64,000 bases of DNA from Lachnospiraceae bacterium KH1T2 (GTDB taxonomy: Bacteria; Bacillota; Clostridia; Lachnospirales; Lachnospiraceae): contig FOSY01000001.1 of the NCBI GenBank assembly GCA_900114405.1, forward strand, positions 306,295 through 370,294, read 5' to 3'. The notes below the pieces were generated by a model, which worked only from the letters and a program-made list of their open reading frames with translations, did no database searches and had not been told where the DNA came from. This document shows positions 7,414-16,317 of this stretch, in pieces. The position numbers and the translations under genes were made by a program. The first letter of the stretch is position 1. The number at the start of each line of letters is the position of its first letter.

Positions 7414-8772
7414 TTACTGTATGCCGCGCATCATATTTTTGAGTGCGCCAAGACCGCCAAAACCATGACGATTCTTCATCATTCCAGGCATCTTTTTCAT
7501 CATCTTCTGCATCTGATTAAATTCTTTAACAAGCCTGTTTACATACATGATATCAACACCGGCACCTTTAGCAATCCTGTGCTTACGCTGAGGTGTAAGT
7601 ATTGAAGGGTTAGCTCTTTCTTTAGCTGTCATTGAGTGAATGATCGCTTCATTTCTTCTAAGAACCTTTTCATCGATCATTCCGCTGATGTCTTTACCAC
7701 CTGTAAGTCCCGGAAGCATACTCAGGATAGAGCTTAAACCGCCCATCTTTTTCATCTGCTCCATACTTGTAAGGTAATCATCAAAATCAAATTTACCCTT
7801 TTTCAGTTTCTGCTGCATACCTTGTGCAGCTTCTATATCAACGGTCTCTGTAGCTTTCTCGATAAGTGAAAGCACATCGCCCATTCCCAATATTCTTGAC
7901 GCCATACGATCCGGATAAAACTGTTCCAGATCAGTAAGTTTCTCGCCCATTCCAACGAATACTATCGGCTTTCCTGTGACAGCTCTTATTGAAAGTGCTG
8001 CACCACCTCGAGCATCGGAATCCATCTTACTGAGAACTACGCCGTCAATTCCGACTTTCTCATCAAATCCCTTTGCAACATCTACCGCTGCCTGACCTGT
8101 ACTTCCGTCAACAACAAGCAAAGTATTCATTATATCAACATTCTCACGGATTCGCACAAGCTCATCCATAAGCTCTTCATCTATCTGCTGACGACCAGCT
8201 GTATCAAATATAACGACTGTATGTCCATTCTTCTCAGCATACGCAATGGCTTCTTTTGCAATAACTACCGGATCCTTGCAATCTTCCATCTTAAAGACTT
8301 CAGTTCCGACCTTTTCGCCATTTACTTCCAACTGCTTAACTGCAGCCGGACGATAAACATCGCATGCAACCAAGAGGCTTTTACGGCTCTTCTTTTTAAG
8401 AAGTGCTGCAAGCTTAGCAGTAGTAGTTGTCTTACCTGCACCATTAAGACCACACATCATTACTGTCGTAATGCTCTTACCCGGAGCAAAGTTAAGCTCC
8501 GCAGGCTCGCCCATAAGCGCAACCATCTCTTCATTTACGATCTTAATAACTGCCTGCGCAGGATTAAGTCCTTCAAGGATCTCAGTTCCTACTGCCTTTT
8601 CCTGAATAGACGAGGTAAACTGCTTAACAACCTTAAAGTTAACGTCGGCCTCAAGAAGCGCCATCTTAACTTCTTTCAGGGCTTTTTTTACATCATCTTC
8701 TGTAAGACGACCCTTTGAACGAAGGTTCTTAAATACATTTTGAAGTTTTTCTGTAAGGCTCTCAAATGCCAT
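7414..8772 (-). CDS. ffh: Signal recognition particle protein Ffh (SRP54)
   Basis: Ffh binds 4.5S/6S SRP RNA and signal sequences of nascent membrane proteins and delivers them to FtsY. The 452-residue protein has the N domain, the GTPase G domain with GLNGAGKTTTTAKLA (P-loop), ACDVYRPAAVKQLE, FDTAGRQQ, SKMDSDARGG and [17 protein letters not shown], then the M domain with a Met-rich C terminus (QKMMKKMPGMMK) for signal-peptide and RNA binding. Its start codon overlaps the stop of ylxM by one base (TAATG). Confidence 0.97.
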   Translation of the reverse strand: MAFESLTEKLQNVFKNLRSKGRLTEDDVKKALKEVKMALLEADVNFKVVKQFTSSIQEKAVGTEILEGLNPAQAVIKIVNEEMVALMGEPAELNFAPGKSITTVMMCGLNGAGKTTTTAKLAALLKKKSRKSLLVACDVYRPAAVKQLEVNGEKVGTEVFKMEDCKDPVVIAKEAIAYAEKNGHTVVIFDTAGRQQIDEELMDELVRIRENVDIMNTLLVVDGSTGQAAVDVAKGFDEKVGIDGVVLSKMDSDARGGAALSIRAVTGKPIVFVGMGEKLTDLEQFYPDRMASRILGMGDVLSLIEKATETVDIEAAQGMQQKLKKGKFDFDDYLTSMEQMKKMGGLSSILSMLPGLTGGKDISGMIDEKVLRRNEAIIHSMTAKERANPSILTPQRKHRIAKGAGVDIMYVNRLVKEFNQMQKMMKKMPGMMKNRHGFGGLGALKNMMRGIQ

Positions 8773-9104
8773 TAAAGATCTCCCAATATCTCGCCGGCAA
8801 GCTTTTCTATCTTAGAAGCTTCCGGTGTGTTAATATCTCCAGCCAGCTCATTTATTTCACCGACCATTAATTTTATCTTTTCAAATCTAGCCACAAGATG
8901 CAGTCTGTTCTCATAATCCTCCAGAGCTTTCCTGCATCGCTTGACCATAGTCGAAACCGCCTGACGACTGATTCCATACTCCGCTGAAATCTCTGCGAGA
9001 GAAAGATCTTCCATCGTGTAATCTGCGAAGATCTGTCGTTGATGTTCACTCAAAAGTTCTCCGTAGAAATCGAATAGCATCGCTGTTCTTGCAAAATCTT
9101 CCAT
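8772..9104 (-). CDS. ylxM: YlxM family helix-turn-helix protein (SRP-associated)
   Basis: This 110-residue protein has a sigma-70 region-4-like helix-turn-helix: LSEHQRQIFADYTMEDLSLA, EISAEYGISRQAVSTMVKR, followed by a C-terminal helical part. YlxM is widely encoded next to ffh in Firmicutes and modulates SRP function in streptococci. The gene starts its transcription unit, with a good promoter at 9140-9168, and its stop overlaps the ffh start. Confidence 0.93.
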   Translation of the reverse strand: MEDFARTAMLFDFYGELLSEHQRQIFADYTMEDLSLAEISAEYGISRQAVSTMVKRCRKALEDYENRLHLVARFEKIKLMVGEINELAGDINTPEASKIEKLAGEILGDL

Positions 9105-9139
9105 CTTTTCCTCAATCAGCTTATTTTTAGAACTATGCT

Positions 9140-9168
9140 ATAGTAACACACAAAAAAAGAGGTGTCAA
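9140..9168 (-). promoter_or_regulatory. Promoter of ylxM-ffh
   Basis: A consensus -35 box TTGACA (9163-9168) and -10 box TACTAT (9140-9145) are separated by 17 bases on the minus strand. The -35 box lies inside the 3' arm of the ilvA terminator hairpin and the spacer carries that terminator's U-tract, so one short sequence appears to end one unit and start the next. Confidence 0.75.
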
Positions 9169-9185
9169 CACCAAATGTTAACACC
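9152..9185 (-). terminator. Terminator of ilvA, overlapping the ylxM promoter
   Basis: On the minus strand GGTGTTAACA, a 5-base loop, and TGTTGACACC form a 10-bp stem with one mismatch, followed by TC and seven T residues. This is a standard rho-independent terminator located after ilvA and the repeat element at 9208-9354. Confidence 0.75.
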
Positions 9186-9199
9186 CCCCTAAAAAACTT

Positions 9200-9362
9200 A
9201 TTTAATAGTTACTGTTCACTCGCTTACAGCTCGCTTCAGTAACGGGTTTTGCCATTAGAGATTGCCTACGGCAATGGGCAAAACCCAGTGGCTTACCAAG
9301 TATATTGGGGCATAACTGCGCAGCGTAGTGCGCAGTTTGCCTCTGAACAGTAACATTTAATA
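9200..9362. mobile_element. MITE-like element (family A) with 8-bp target duplication
   Basis: A 147-bp element (9208-9354) is bounded by 11-bp perfect terminal inverted repeats GTTACTGTTCA and TGAACAGTAAC. It is flanked on both sides by the direct repeat ATTTAATA (9200-9207 and 9355-9362), as expected for a transposition target duplication. The interior is highly structured: GTTACTG/CAGTAAC at the left end, GGGTTTTGCC (9244-9253) pairing with GGCAAAACCC (9277-9286) around an ATTGCC/GGCAAT hairpin, and AACTGCGC (9314-9321) pairing with GCGCAGTT (9330-9337). It has no convincing coding content. A related, shorter copy lies at 30072-30169. It sits between the ilvA stop and the ilvA terminator. 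Confidence 0.75.
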
Positions 9363-9367
9363 CTCTA

Positions 9368-10594
9368 TCAGAGCTTTGCACGTACAAGCTTAGGTCTGAG
9401 ACCGGCATCATCAAGTGCCTTGATGATCTGATTCTTATGCTCTGTTCCAAAGGCTTCAAGCGTAACCTTAAGCTCAACCGCCTCGTGTCTGTTTGTTGAA
9501 ACAAACTGATTGTGCTCTAGTCTGATTACGTTTCCATCTTCTTTCGCAATTATATGTGCAACTCTTTCAAGCTCGCCCGGCTTATCCGGAAGAAGTACTG
9601 AAACTGTAAATATTCTGTCTCTCTGAATAAGTCCGTTCTGAACAACTGATGACATCGTTATCACGTCCATATTTCCGCCTGACAGAATTGATACTACCTT
9701 CTTTCCCTTTACATCAAGCTGTTTAAGTGCTGCTACTGTGAGAAGTCCGGAATTTTCAACAACAAGTTTATGATTCTCGACCATATCAAGGAATGCCATT
9801 ACGAGGTCCGAATCCGGTACTGTAATGATTCTGTCAAGATTTTTCTTAAGATATGGGAAGATCTTTGATCCTGGTGTTTTTACCGCAGTACCGTCTGCAA
9901 TCGTTGATGCTGTCGGAAGTGTAGTTACCTTGCCGTTTTTGAATGAAGCGCTGAGACACGCTGCGCCTTCCGGTTCTACACCGATCACCTTTGTATCAGG
10001 GTGAAGCAGCTTTGTCAATGTTGAAACGCCAGTCGCAAGTCCGCCGCCGCCTACCGGGACAAGGATAACATCAACTGTAGGAAGTTCCTTGAATATCTCC
10101 ATGGCGATAGAGCCCTGCCCTGTGGCTACCCCCATGTCATCAAAAGGATGCACAAATGTAAGTCCCTGCTCCTTTGCAATTCTCATTGCCTCTTCAGCAG
10201 CATCGTCATATACGTCACCATGAAGCACTACTTCAGCGCCAAGTGCTTTTGTGCGATTAACCTTGATCAGAGGAGTGGTCGTTGGCATCACGATCACTGC
10301 ACGACATCCGTAAACCTTTGCTGCATAGGCGACTCCCTGCGCATGATTTCCGGCAGAGGCTGTAATGACACCCTTTGAACGCTCTTCGTCTGTCAGCTTG
10401 CTAATTCGATAGTAAGCTCCGCGAATCTTATACGCACCTGTTCTCTGCAGGTTCTCCGGTTTCAGATAAACTGTATTCCCGCACTGCTGAGAGAAGAAAT
10501 CACTTTTAATGAGTTTTGTCTCCAATGTAACTTCTTTAACTTTTTCAGAAGCCTCTTCAAAAGCCGGTAATGTCAAAAACTTTGTCTCACTCAT
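9368..10594 (-). CDS. ilvA: Threonine ammonia-lyase (threonine dehydratase) with ACT domain
   Basis: This PLP enzyme deaminates threonine to 2-oxobutanoate, the first committed step towards isoleucine, or a catabolic step. The PLP-binding Lys56 lies in RTGAYKIRGA; SAGNHAQGVAYAA, PVGGGGLATG and LSGGNMD follow. The C-terminal 80 residues form one ACT domain (FTVSVLLPDKPGELERVAHI), suggesting allosteric control. The start at 10594 gives 408 residues, the usual length. An upstream in-frame TTG at 10663 lacks a ribosome site and lies in the promoter region. The gene is an island between ftsY and ylxM, which are usually adjacent or nearly so. Confidence 0.93.
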   Translation of the reverse strand: MSETKFLTLPAFEEASEKVKEVTLETKLIKSDFFSQQCGNTVYLKPENLQRTGAYKIRGAYYRISKLTDEERSKGVITASAGNHAQGVAYAAKVYGCRAVIVMPTTTPLIKVNRTKALGAEVVLHGDVYDDAAEEAMRIAKEQGLTFVHPFDDMGVATGQGSIAMEIFKELPTVDVILVPVGGGGLATGVSTLTKLLHPDTKVIGVEPEGAACLSASFKNGKVTTLPTASTIADGTAVKTPGSKIFPYLKKNLDRIITVPDSDLVMAFLDMVENHKLVVENSGLLTVAALKQLDVKGKKVVSILSGGNMDVITMSSVVQNGLIQRDRIFTVSVLLPDKPGELERVAHIIAKEDGNVIRLEHNQFVSTNRHEAVELKVTLEAFGTEHKNQIIKALDDAGLRPKLVRAKL

Positions 10595-10690
10595 CTGCTC
10601 TTTTCCTTTCAAAACAATTAATGTTTCTACTATACCACTAATTTTATCACTTTGCACCGTCAAAGTTGTAAAACATTAAATTATTAACGC

Positions 10691-10727
10691 AAAAACTGCC
10701 TTTGCATTAATTAATTGCAAAGACAGT
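10691..10727 (-). terminator. Terminator of the rnc-smc-ftsY unit
   Basis: On the minus strand ACTGTCTTTGCA pairs with TGCAAAGGCAGT (12 bp with one G-U pair, loop of 9 bases) and is followed directly by TTTTTG. It lies about 35 bases beyond the ftsY stop and ahead of the ilvA start region. Confidence 0.8.
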
Positions 10728-10759
10728 CTTCTAAACTCATTATATTAAATTTTTAGAAT

Positions 10760-11641
10760 TTAATTGCCTTCATTCTCAAAAAGGCTTTCAACAAACTTAT
10801 CCGGATCAAATTTCTCAAGATCAGTAAGCTTCTCTCCAAGTCCTATGTACTTCACAGGTATCCCCAGCTCATTCTGTATGGAAACTGCGATACCGCCTTT
10901 AGCACTGCCATCGAGCTTTGTAAGCACAAGCCCTGTAACATTGGTTGCTTCAAGGAACTCTTTAGCCTGACTAAGAGCATTCTGACCAGTAGTTCCATCA
11001 ACCACTACAAGAGTTTCCTTTCTTGCCTCCGGGTAACCGCTTTCGACAATAGTATTGATCTTTTTAAGTTCATTCATAAGATTTTTCTTATTATGAAGTC
11101 TTCCGGCTGTATCACAGATCAGCATATCTACGCCTCTCGCCTTGGCAGCCTGTATAGAGTCAAAAATAACAGCTCCGGGATCTCCTCCCTCTACACCATT
11201 GATTATATCGACATCTGCACGTTCTGCCCAGATATCAAGCTGCTCTATGGCTGCCGCTCTGAAGGTATCTGCCGCAGAAAGAAGAACTTTTTTGCCCTCA
11301 TTTTTATAGATTGCAGCAAGTTTGCCTACTGTCGTTGTCTTTCCAACTCCGTTAACTCCGACCACCAAAACTACTGACTTTCCATTTTCAAAATCATACA
11401 TATCATCAGTTCTTACTGATCTAAGCATTTCTTTCATGCTGTCTTTTAAGAGTTCACGGCACTCAGAAGGCTCACTTATCTTACGCTCTCTGACTTTTTT
11501 TCTCAGATCAGTCAGAAGCATTTCCGTAGTACTGATTCCAAGGTCTCCCATCACGAGTGTTTCTTCAAGCTCTTCATAGAAGTCCTCATCTATTTCCTTG
11601 TATCCTGTAAAAAAGCTGGCTAATTTAGAAAAAAATCCCAA
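10760..11641 (-). CDS. ftsY: Signal recognition particle receptor FtsY
   Basis: FtsY docks SRP-ribosome complexes at the membrane. The 293-residue product is an NG-domain protein without the long acidic A domain. It has [16 protein letters not shown] (P-loop), [34 protein letters not shown] and [20 protein letters not shown]. It follows smc by 23 bases and is the last gene of the rnc-smc-ftsY unit before a clear terminator. Confidence 0.97.
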   Translation of the reverse strand: MGFFSKLASFFTGYKEIDEDFYEELEETLVMGDLGISTTEMLLTDLRKKVRERKISEPSECRELLKDSMKEMLRSVRTDDMYDFENGKSVVLVVGVNGVGKTTTVGKLAAIYKNEGKKVLLSAADTFRAAAIEQLDIWAERADVDIINGVEGGDPGAVIFDSIQAAKARGVDMLICDTAGRLHNKKNLMNELKKINTIVESGYPEARKETLVVVDGTTGQNALSQAKEFLEATNVTGLVLTKLDGSAKGGIAVSIQNELGIPVKYIGLGEKLTDLEKFDPDKFVESLFENEGN

Positions 11642-11664
11642 TGTATTACCTCATTCCTTAAATC

Positions 11665-14600
11665 TCAGGCATATTCTTCGTCGGTAAGATCCACATTTAC
11701 CTGTGTAGATACGCCCTTTTCCTGCATAGTTATACCATACAATCTATCTGCTTTAACCATTGTACCTCTACGGTGTGTAATGACAATGAACTGCGTATGA
11801 TTAGTCAACTTTGTAAGGTAAGACGCAAATCTGTCGACATTAGCTTCATCCAGCGCAGCCTCTATCTCATCGAGCAAGCAGAATGGCGACGGTTTAAGAT
11901 TCTGTATTGCAAATAAAAGCGCAATTGCAGACAGTGCTTTTTCTCCACCCGATAGCTGCATCATATTCTGAAGCTTCTTTCCAGGCGGCTGTGCTATGAT
12001 CCTTATATCTGTTTCAAGCAGGTTCTCATTATCAACAAGTTCGAGTGTTCCCTTACCACCGCCAAACAATTCCTTAAATACTATATCGTATTGCTTACCG
12101 ATTTCAGAGAACTTTTCTGAAAACTGCCGTTTCATATTGTCATCAAGGTCAGCTATCACTTTTTCAAGATCATCTGCAGCCTTAACAAGATCATTTCTCT
12201 GGTCGTCCATAAATGTATAACGTTCCATGAGATTTTTATAATCCTCGATCGCATTAACATTTACTGCGCCCAGATCACGTATATCATTTTTCAATCCAGC
12301 TATACTTTTCTTCATAGCCGCAAGATCATTCTCTTCAGGATCACGCTGCGCCTCTGCATCTGACGGCGTCATCTCATATTCATCCCACATGTAGCTCTTG
12401 AGAGTTTCTGATGCATCTTCTGCTCTCTCTCGGATATTATCGATTCGATATATTTCCTTCTGAATGCCGCTCTTTTTATCAGCAAGCTTTTCCCTAGAGC
12501 CAAAGAGCTCTTTCTGCTCCTTTGAAAGCTCTTCCTTTCTCCGGATCATATCATTGAGTTCAGTATTTCTCTCATCAGAATTATTGCCATCGTCAACAAG
12601 CTTCTGCTGAAGTTCAGCTATCTCACGCTGTTTTTCCTCAGCATCAGCTGTGTTATCCCTGATATTCTTTTTATTTGCTTCAATTTCCACATCACAGCGA
12701 CGTATTGAAGACTCGATTCGAGCAAGCTCCTGTTCCTGATATTTCTGAGCCTCTATCAGTGAAGCTGCCGCTTTATCTGCATCATTGATCCTGACTCTGA
12801 GTTCATTAGCCGCCGTTTCTTTACGCTCACATTCATTCGTAAGCATATCCACACGTTCTGTAAGTTCTTTCTGAATATTCTCAGACTCTTCAAGCTCCTG
12901 ACTAACTCTTGCTTTAGACTCAGTAATTTCACGAATCTGATGCTCGATTTCTGATCTTTCACGCTTTAAGCCATCCGCACCTTCTTCACGCTCATTTTTA
13001 CGATCCTGAAGTCCTTTTAACTTAAGTGCAGCCGTATTCCTTGCAATTCCTGCTTCCTGAATAGCTTTCTGCTTATCTGCGCTTTCCTCTTTTGCACTAT
13101 ATTCCTCATCCCTGAGTTCTTCTACATGCATGAGGATCTTATCAATATTTTTTAATACTCCTTTGCCTTCACTCGTGAGAGCTTCAATTTCTCTCTGTCG
13201 TCCAAGCAATCCTGCATTATTCGAGCGATATGCACCACCTGAGATAGAACCTCCGGGATTAAGTACTTCTCCGCCAACTGTAACTATTCTCAGACGATAT
13301 CTGTATTTCCTTGCTATCACCAGCGCATGGTCCATATTATCGACAACAAGTATCGCACCAAGCAGGTTCGAAGCCACTGCAGAATATTGACTATCTATCT
13401 TAACAAGCTTATCTGCCGAGCCTATAGCTCCCTCTTCTTTCAGCGCTTCAGGCATACTTATATTTCTCGGCTGAATCGATGTAAGCGGCAAAAACGTAGC
13501 ACGTCCTGCATGCTCCTGCTTTAATAAAGCGATAAGCCTCTTAGCCGTAGCCTCATCCCTTGTGACGATATTCTGCATTGCACCGCCAAGCGCAGTCTCG
13601 ATCGCAACTTCATATTTTGACTCTACAGTAAGAAGATCCGCTACTACACCGCAAATTCCCTTTTCACGGCTCTTCTGCTCCATCACCTTACGTATCGCTC
13701 CGCCATATCCTTCATAGCGTTCAGCCATATTTTTAAGTGACTCAAGCTTTGACTTTTTCTCATGATACTCAATTTCCAAAGCCCTATGCTGTCTGTCGCA
13801 CTCGGCAAGTTCTTCTCCGATAGAGCTAAGTTTAAGATCTATCTTCGCCTTTTCATCTTCCAGACCGCGGATATTCTTCTCTGCCTCATCAAGCTCTGCT
13901 GCTGCATCGCTTATCTCATGATCAAGAGTTTCCTCATCAGTCTTAGATCTAAGCACTCTCGCGCTGAGCTCACTTTTGCGGATCTCAGCCTGCTCGAGCA
14001 TTGTCTCATATCGACCAATCTTAGCCTGTATTCCAGATCTTGCATTAAGAGTTTCGATAATACGGCTTTTATCTTCATCGATATTACTGTTTAACTCTGA
14101 GATCTCCTTATCAAGCCCTATAAGCTCTTCCCTGACCTCATCAAGACCTTCTGTTCCTTTTCTCAGGCGCTCATCAGCTTCCGCTTTTTTAGCCTTTACA
14201 GTTTCAAGCTCACCTTCAAGGTTTTCTCTATCGCTCTGAAGAGAAGTTATACGTCCTGTAAAATGCTCATTTGATGCATTTATTGAGTTGATCTTTTCTT
14301 TAAGGACATTTATATTGCCTTCGATCTGTCCTCTAAAAAGAGTAGCGCTTGCTATCTCATTACGCTTTTCCTCGATGCTTTTATCAAGCTCTTCTATATC
14401 ATTTCCAAGCTTCTCGTATTCCGCACCGCTCTCATCATATTCTTTCGTCGCACCCGCAAGGTCACTTTCAGCTATTTTCTTCTTTTCGTCTGCCTCACGC
14501 ATCTGCTCACTGTATTTATCTGTTTCAAGCAGGAATACATTGATATCGAGCTTTTTAAGCTCTTCCTTCTTGGATATATATACCTTTGCCTTCGCAGACT

Positions 14601-15222
14601 GCTCTTCAAGAGGTGCTACCTGTTTTTCAAGCTCCGAAATGATATCATTTACTCTGACAAGGTTTTCTTTTTCTCCGGCAAGTTTCTTTAATGCGGCAGC
14701 TTTTCTTCTTTTAAACTTAACGATTCCGGCTGCTTCATCAAAAAGTTCTCGACGCTCTTCTGCCTTTCCGGAAAGGATCTTATCTATCTGTCCCTGTCCG
14801 ATGATCGAATATCCTTCCTGACCGATACCTGTGTCATAAAAAAGCTCTTCTATGTCACGAAGACGGCATGTATTTCCATTTATAAGGTATTCGCTTTCTC
14901 CTGAACGGTAGACACGCCTTGCCACAGTTACTTCATCATAATCTATCGAAAGGGCATGGTCTGCATTATCAAGGCATATTGCAACATATGCATATCCCAT
15001 TGGTTTTCTCGTTTCTGTTCCCGAGAAAATTACATCCTGCATCGAAGCTCCACGAAGTTCTTTCGCACTCTGCTCACCCAGCACCCATCTTACAGCATCG
15101 GCTACATTACTTTTTCCCGAACCGTTCGGTCCGACAATTCCGGTAATTCCGCTCTTAAAATTTAATTCTATTCTGTTTGCAAAGGACTTAAATCCTTGAA
15201 TCTCTATGCTCTTGAGGTACAT
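11665..15222 (-). CDS. smc: Chromosome segregation protein SMC
   Basis: SMC is the ATPase of the condensin-like complex with ScpA and ScpB that organises and segregates the chromosome. The 1185-residue protein has the N-terminal Walker A GPNGSGKSNVADAVRW, two long coiled coils, and a central hinge near residues 510-660 with the conserved GGSISGGAYRSNNAGLLGR. The C-terminal head holds the signature LSGGEKALSAIALLFA and Walker B FCLLDEIEAALDEANVDRF. Its start overlaps the rnc stop by one base (TAATG), and it is followed by ftsY, as in Bacillus. Confidence 0.98.
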   Translation of the reverse strand: MYLKSIEIQGFKSFANRIELNFKSGITGIVGPNGSGKSNVADAVRWVLGEQSAKELRGASMQDVIFSGTETRKPMGYAYVAICLDNADHALSIDYDEVTVARRVYRSGESEYLINGNTCRLRDIEELFYDTGIGQEGYSIIGQGQIDKILSGKAEERRELFDEAAGIVKFKRRKAAALKKLAGEKENLVRVNDIISELEKQVAPLEEQSAKAKVYISKKEELKKLDINVFLLETDKYSEQMREADEKKKIAESDLAGATKEYDESGAEYEKLGNDIEELDKSIEEKRNEIASATLFRGQIEGNINVLKEKINSINASNEHFTGRITSLQSDRENLEGELETVKAKKAEADERLRKGTEGLDEVREELIGLDKEISELNSNIDEDKSRIIETLNARSGIQAKIGRYETMLEQAEIRKSELSARVLRSKTDEETLDHEISDAAAELDEAEKNIRGLEDEKAKIDLKLSSIGEELAECDRQHRALEIEYHEKKSKLESLKNMAERYEGYGGAIRKVMEQKSREKGICGVVADLLTVESKYEVAIETALGGAMQNIVTRDEATAKRLIALLKQEHAGRATFLPLTSIQPRNISMPEALKEEGAIGSADKLVKIDSQYSAVASNLLGAILVVDNMDHALVIARKYRYRLRIVTVGGEVLNPGGSISGGAYRSNNAGLLGRQREIEALTSEGKGVLKNIDKILMHVEELRDEEYSAKEESADKQKAIQEAGIARNTAALKLKGLQDRKNEREEGADGLKRERSEIEHQIREITESKARVSQELEESENIQKELTERVDMLTNECERKETAANELRVRINDADKAAASLIEAQKYQEQELARIESSIRRCDVEIEANKKNIRDNTADAEEKQREIAELQQKLVDDGNNSDERNTELNDMIRRKEELSKEQKELFGSREKLADKKSGIQKEIYRIDNIRERAEDASETLKSYMWDEYEMTPSDAEAQRDPEENDLAAMKKSIAGLKNDIRDLGAVNVNAIEDYKNLMERYTFMDDQRNDLVKAADDLEKVIADLDDNMKRQFSEKFSEIGKQYDIVFKELFGGGKGTLELVDNENLLETDIRIIAQPPGKKLQNMMQLSGGEKALSAIALLFAIQNLKPSPFCLLDEIEAALDEANVDRFASYLTKLTNHTQFIVITHRRGTMVKADRLYGITMQEKGVSTQVNVDLTDEEYA

Positions 15223-15923
15223 TACTTGGCTGCCTCTAACTTTACAAGTGCTTCATAAGCCGCGCGCTGTTCTGCTGACTTCTTTGAACTTCCGGTTCCC
15301 TGAGAAACTTCTTTATCATTTATCATTGCAGCTACCGTAAAGCTCCTATTATGCTCCGGTCCACTTTCTGCAATTAGCGCATACGAAAGTTTTTCTCCAC
15401 GTTTCTGTATACGATTCTGAAGATTCGACTTAGCATCATAAAAAAGTCGTTTCTTCTCCATATCAGTGATGACGAATCTGTTGACAAAATTAGCTGCGGT
15501 TTCAAAGCCGTCATCACCGGCATCGAGATATATTGCACCAATAACAGCCTCGAAAATATCTGAAACTATAGAATCATGATATCTTGAACCCTGAGCATCC
15601 TCACCTTTACCAAGAAGGATAAAGTCTGAAAGATTTATCTCCTGCGCGCAAAAAGCAAGCGTCGGTTCACAAACCAATGCTGCACGAAGCTGTGTCATTG
15701 CACCTTCATCCATTTCCGAATGATTATTGTACAAAAAATCACTTACTGAAAGCTCAAGCACGGCATCGCCAAGGAACTCAAGGCGCTGATAATCCGGATA
15801 CTTGTTAACTGTAAGCTCATTTACATATGAACTGTGTGAAAGTGCTGATTTAAGAAGTGACTTATTCTTGAACGTATAACCGATCTTTTCTTCAAGATCT
15901 GAAACTGGATATTGATTGTTCAT
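15222..15923 (-). CDS. rnc: Ribonuclease III
   Basis: RNase III cleaves double-stranded RNA, including rRNA precursors. The 233-residue protein has the catalytic signature QRLEFLGDAVLELSVSDFLY, a second acidic site in SDIFEAVIGAIYLDAG, and a C-terminal double-stranded RNA-binding domain ending GSSKKSAEQRAAYEALVKL. A CAGGAGGGAG ribosome site precedes the ATG. A TATAAT -10-like box at 15970-15975 lies just after the acpP terminator, but no good -35 is seen; if used, it would start the rnc-smc-ftsY unit. Confidence 0.97.
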   Translation of the reverse strand: MNNQYPVSDLEEKIGYTFKNKSLLKSALSHSSYVNELTVNKYPDYQRLEFLGDAVLELSVSDFLYNNHSEMDEGAMTQLRAALVCEPTLAFCAQEINLSDFILLGKGEDAQGSRYHDSIVSDIFEAVIGAIYLDAGDDGFETAANFVNRFVITDMEKKRLFYDAKSNLQNRIQKRGEKLSYALIAESGPEHNRSFTVAAMINDKEVSQGTGSSKKSAEQRAAYEALVKLEAAK

Positions 15924-15984
15924 ATTGTCGCTCCCTCCTGTTTTTTATAGTTTACGCATTCCATTTTCCATTATAGCGCAAAAT

Positions 15985-16009
15985 GAGCCCCTTTGTCTCA
16001 AAGGGGCTC
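15985..16009 (-). terminator. Terminator of plsX-acpP
   Basis: A perfect 11-bp stem GAGCCCCTTTG / CAAAGGGGCTC with a 3-base loop lies 26 bases after the acpP stop. It is followed by ATTTTGCG on the minus strand. The T-tract is short but the stem is very stable. Confidence 0.75.
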
Positions 16010-16034
16010 GCTGATTTATAAAGTTTTTTTAAAC

Positions 16035-16271
16035 TTATTTATTTTCTGAAGCTGCCTTGATCTGAGCTACAGCGTCAGCAACAGTAACGATCTTCTCAGC
16101 TGCATCTGTTTCGATATTGATATCGAACTCCTGCTCAATACCCATGATGATCTGGAAAACATCAAGTGAATCTGCACCAAGGTCATCAGTGAATGTTGTC
16201 TCCATTGTGATCTCATCCTTGTCAACGTTGAGTACTTCTGCAATAATGTCCTTTAACTTCTCGAATTCCAT
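16035..16271 (-). CDS. acpP: Acyl carrier protein
   Basis: ACP carries growing fatty acyl chains on a 4'-phosphopantetheine arm. The 78-residue acidic protein has the attachment Ser35 in [10 protein letters not shown] and typical helices ([25 protein letters not shown]). The start at 16271 (MEFEKL) has an AAAGGA site. In-frame codons further upstream would overlap plsX and add a basic extension foreign to ACPs. It lies 46 bases after plsX, as in many Firmicutes where plsX links phospholipid and fatty acid synthesis. Confidence 0.96.
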   Translation of the reverse strand: MEFEKLKDIIAEVLNVDKDEITMETTFTDDLGADSLDVFQIIMGIEQEFDINIETDAAEKIVTVADAVAQIKAASENK

Positions 16272-16317
16272 TTTTGTAATTCCTTTCTTGTTTACAAATA
16301 ATATTTTATTAGCCTTT

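Noticed and set aside
9202..9504. Minus-strand open frame of 100 codons over the family A element and ilvA end
   Set aside because: It overlaps ilvA in another frame, runs through the non-coding element, and has no ribosome site.
10595..10690. T-box or amino acid riboswitch before ilvA
   Set aside because: The gap is too short and lacks T-box sequences; only promoter-like boxes are visible.
14288..14821. Plus-strand open frame of 177 codons
   Set aside because: It is antisense to the smc coiled coil; its Ser/Leu-rich composition is the usual shadow of Glu/Lys-rich coding DNA.
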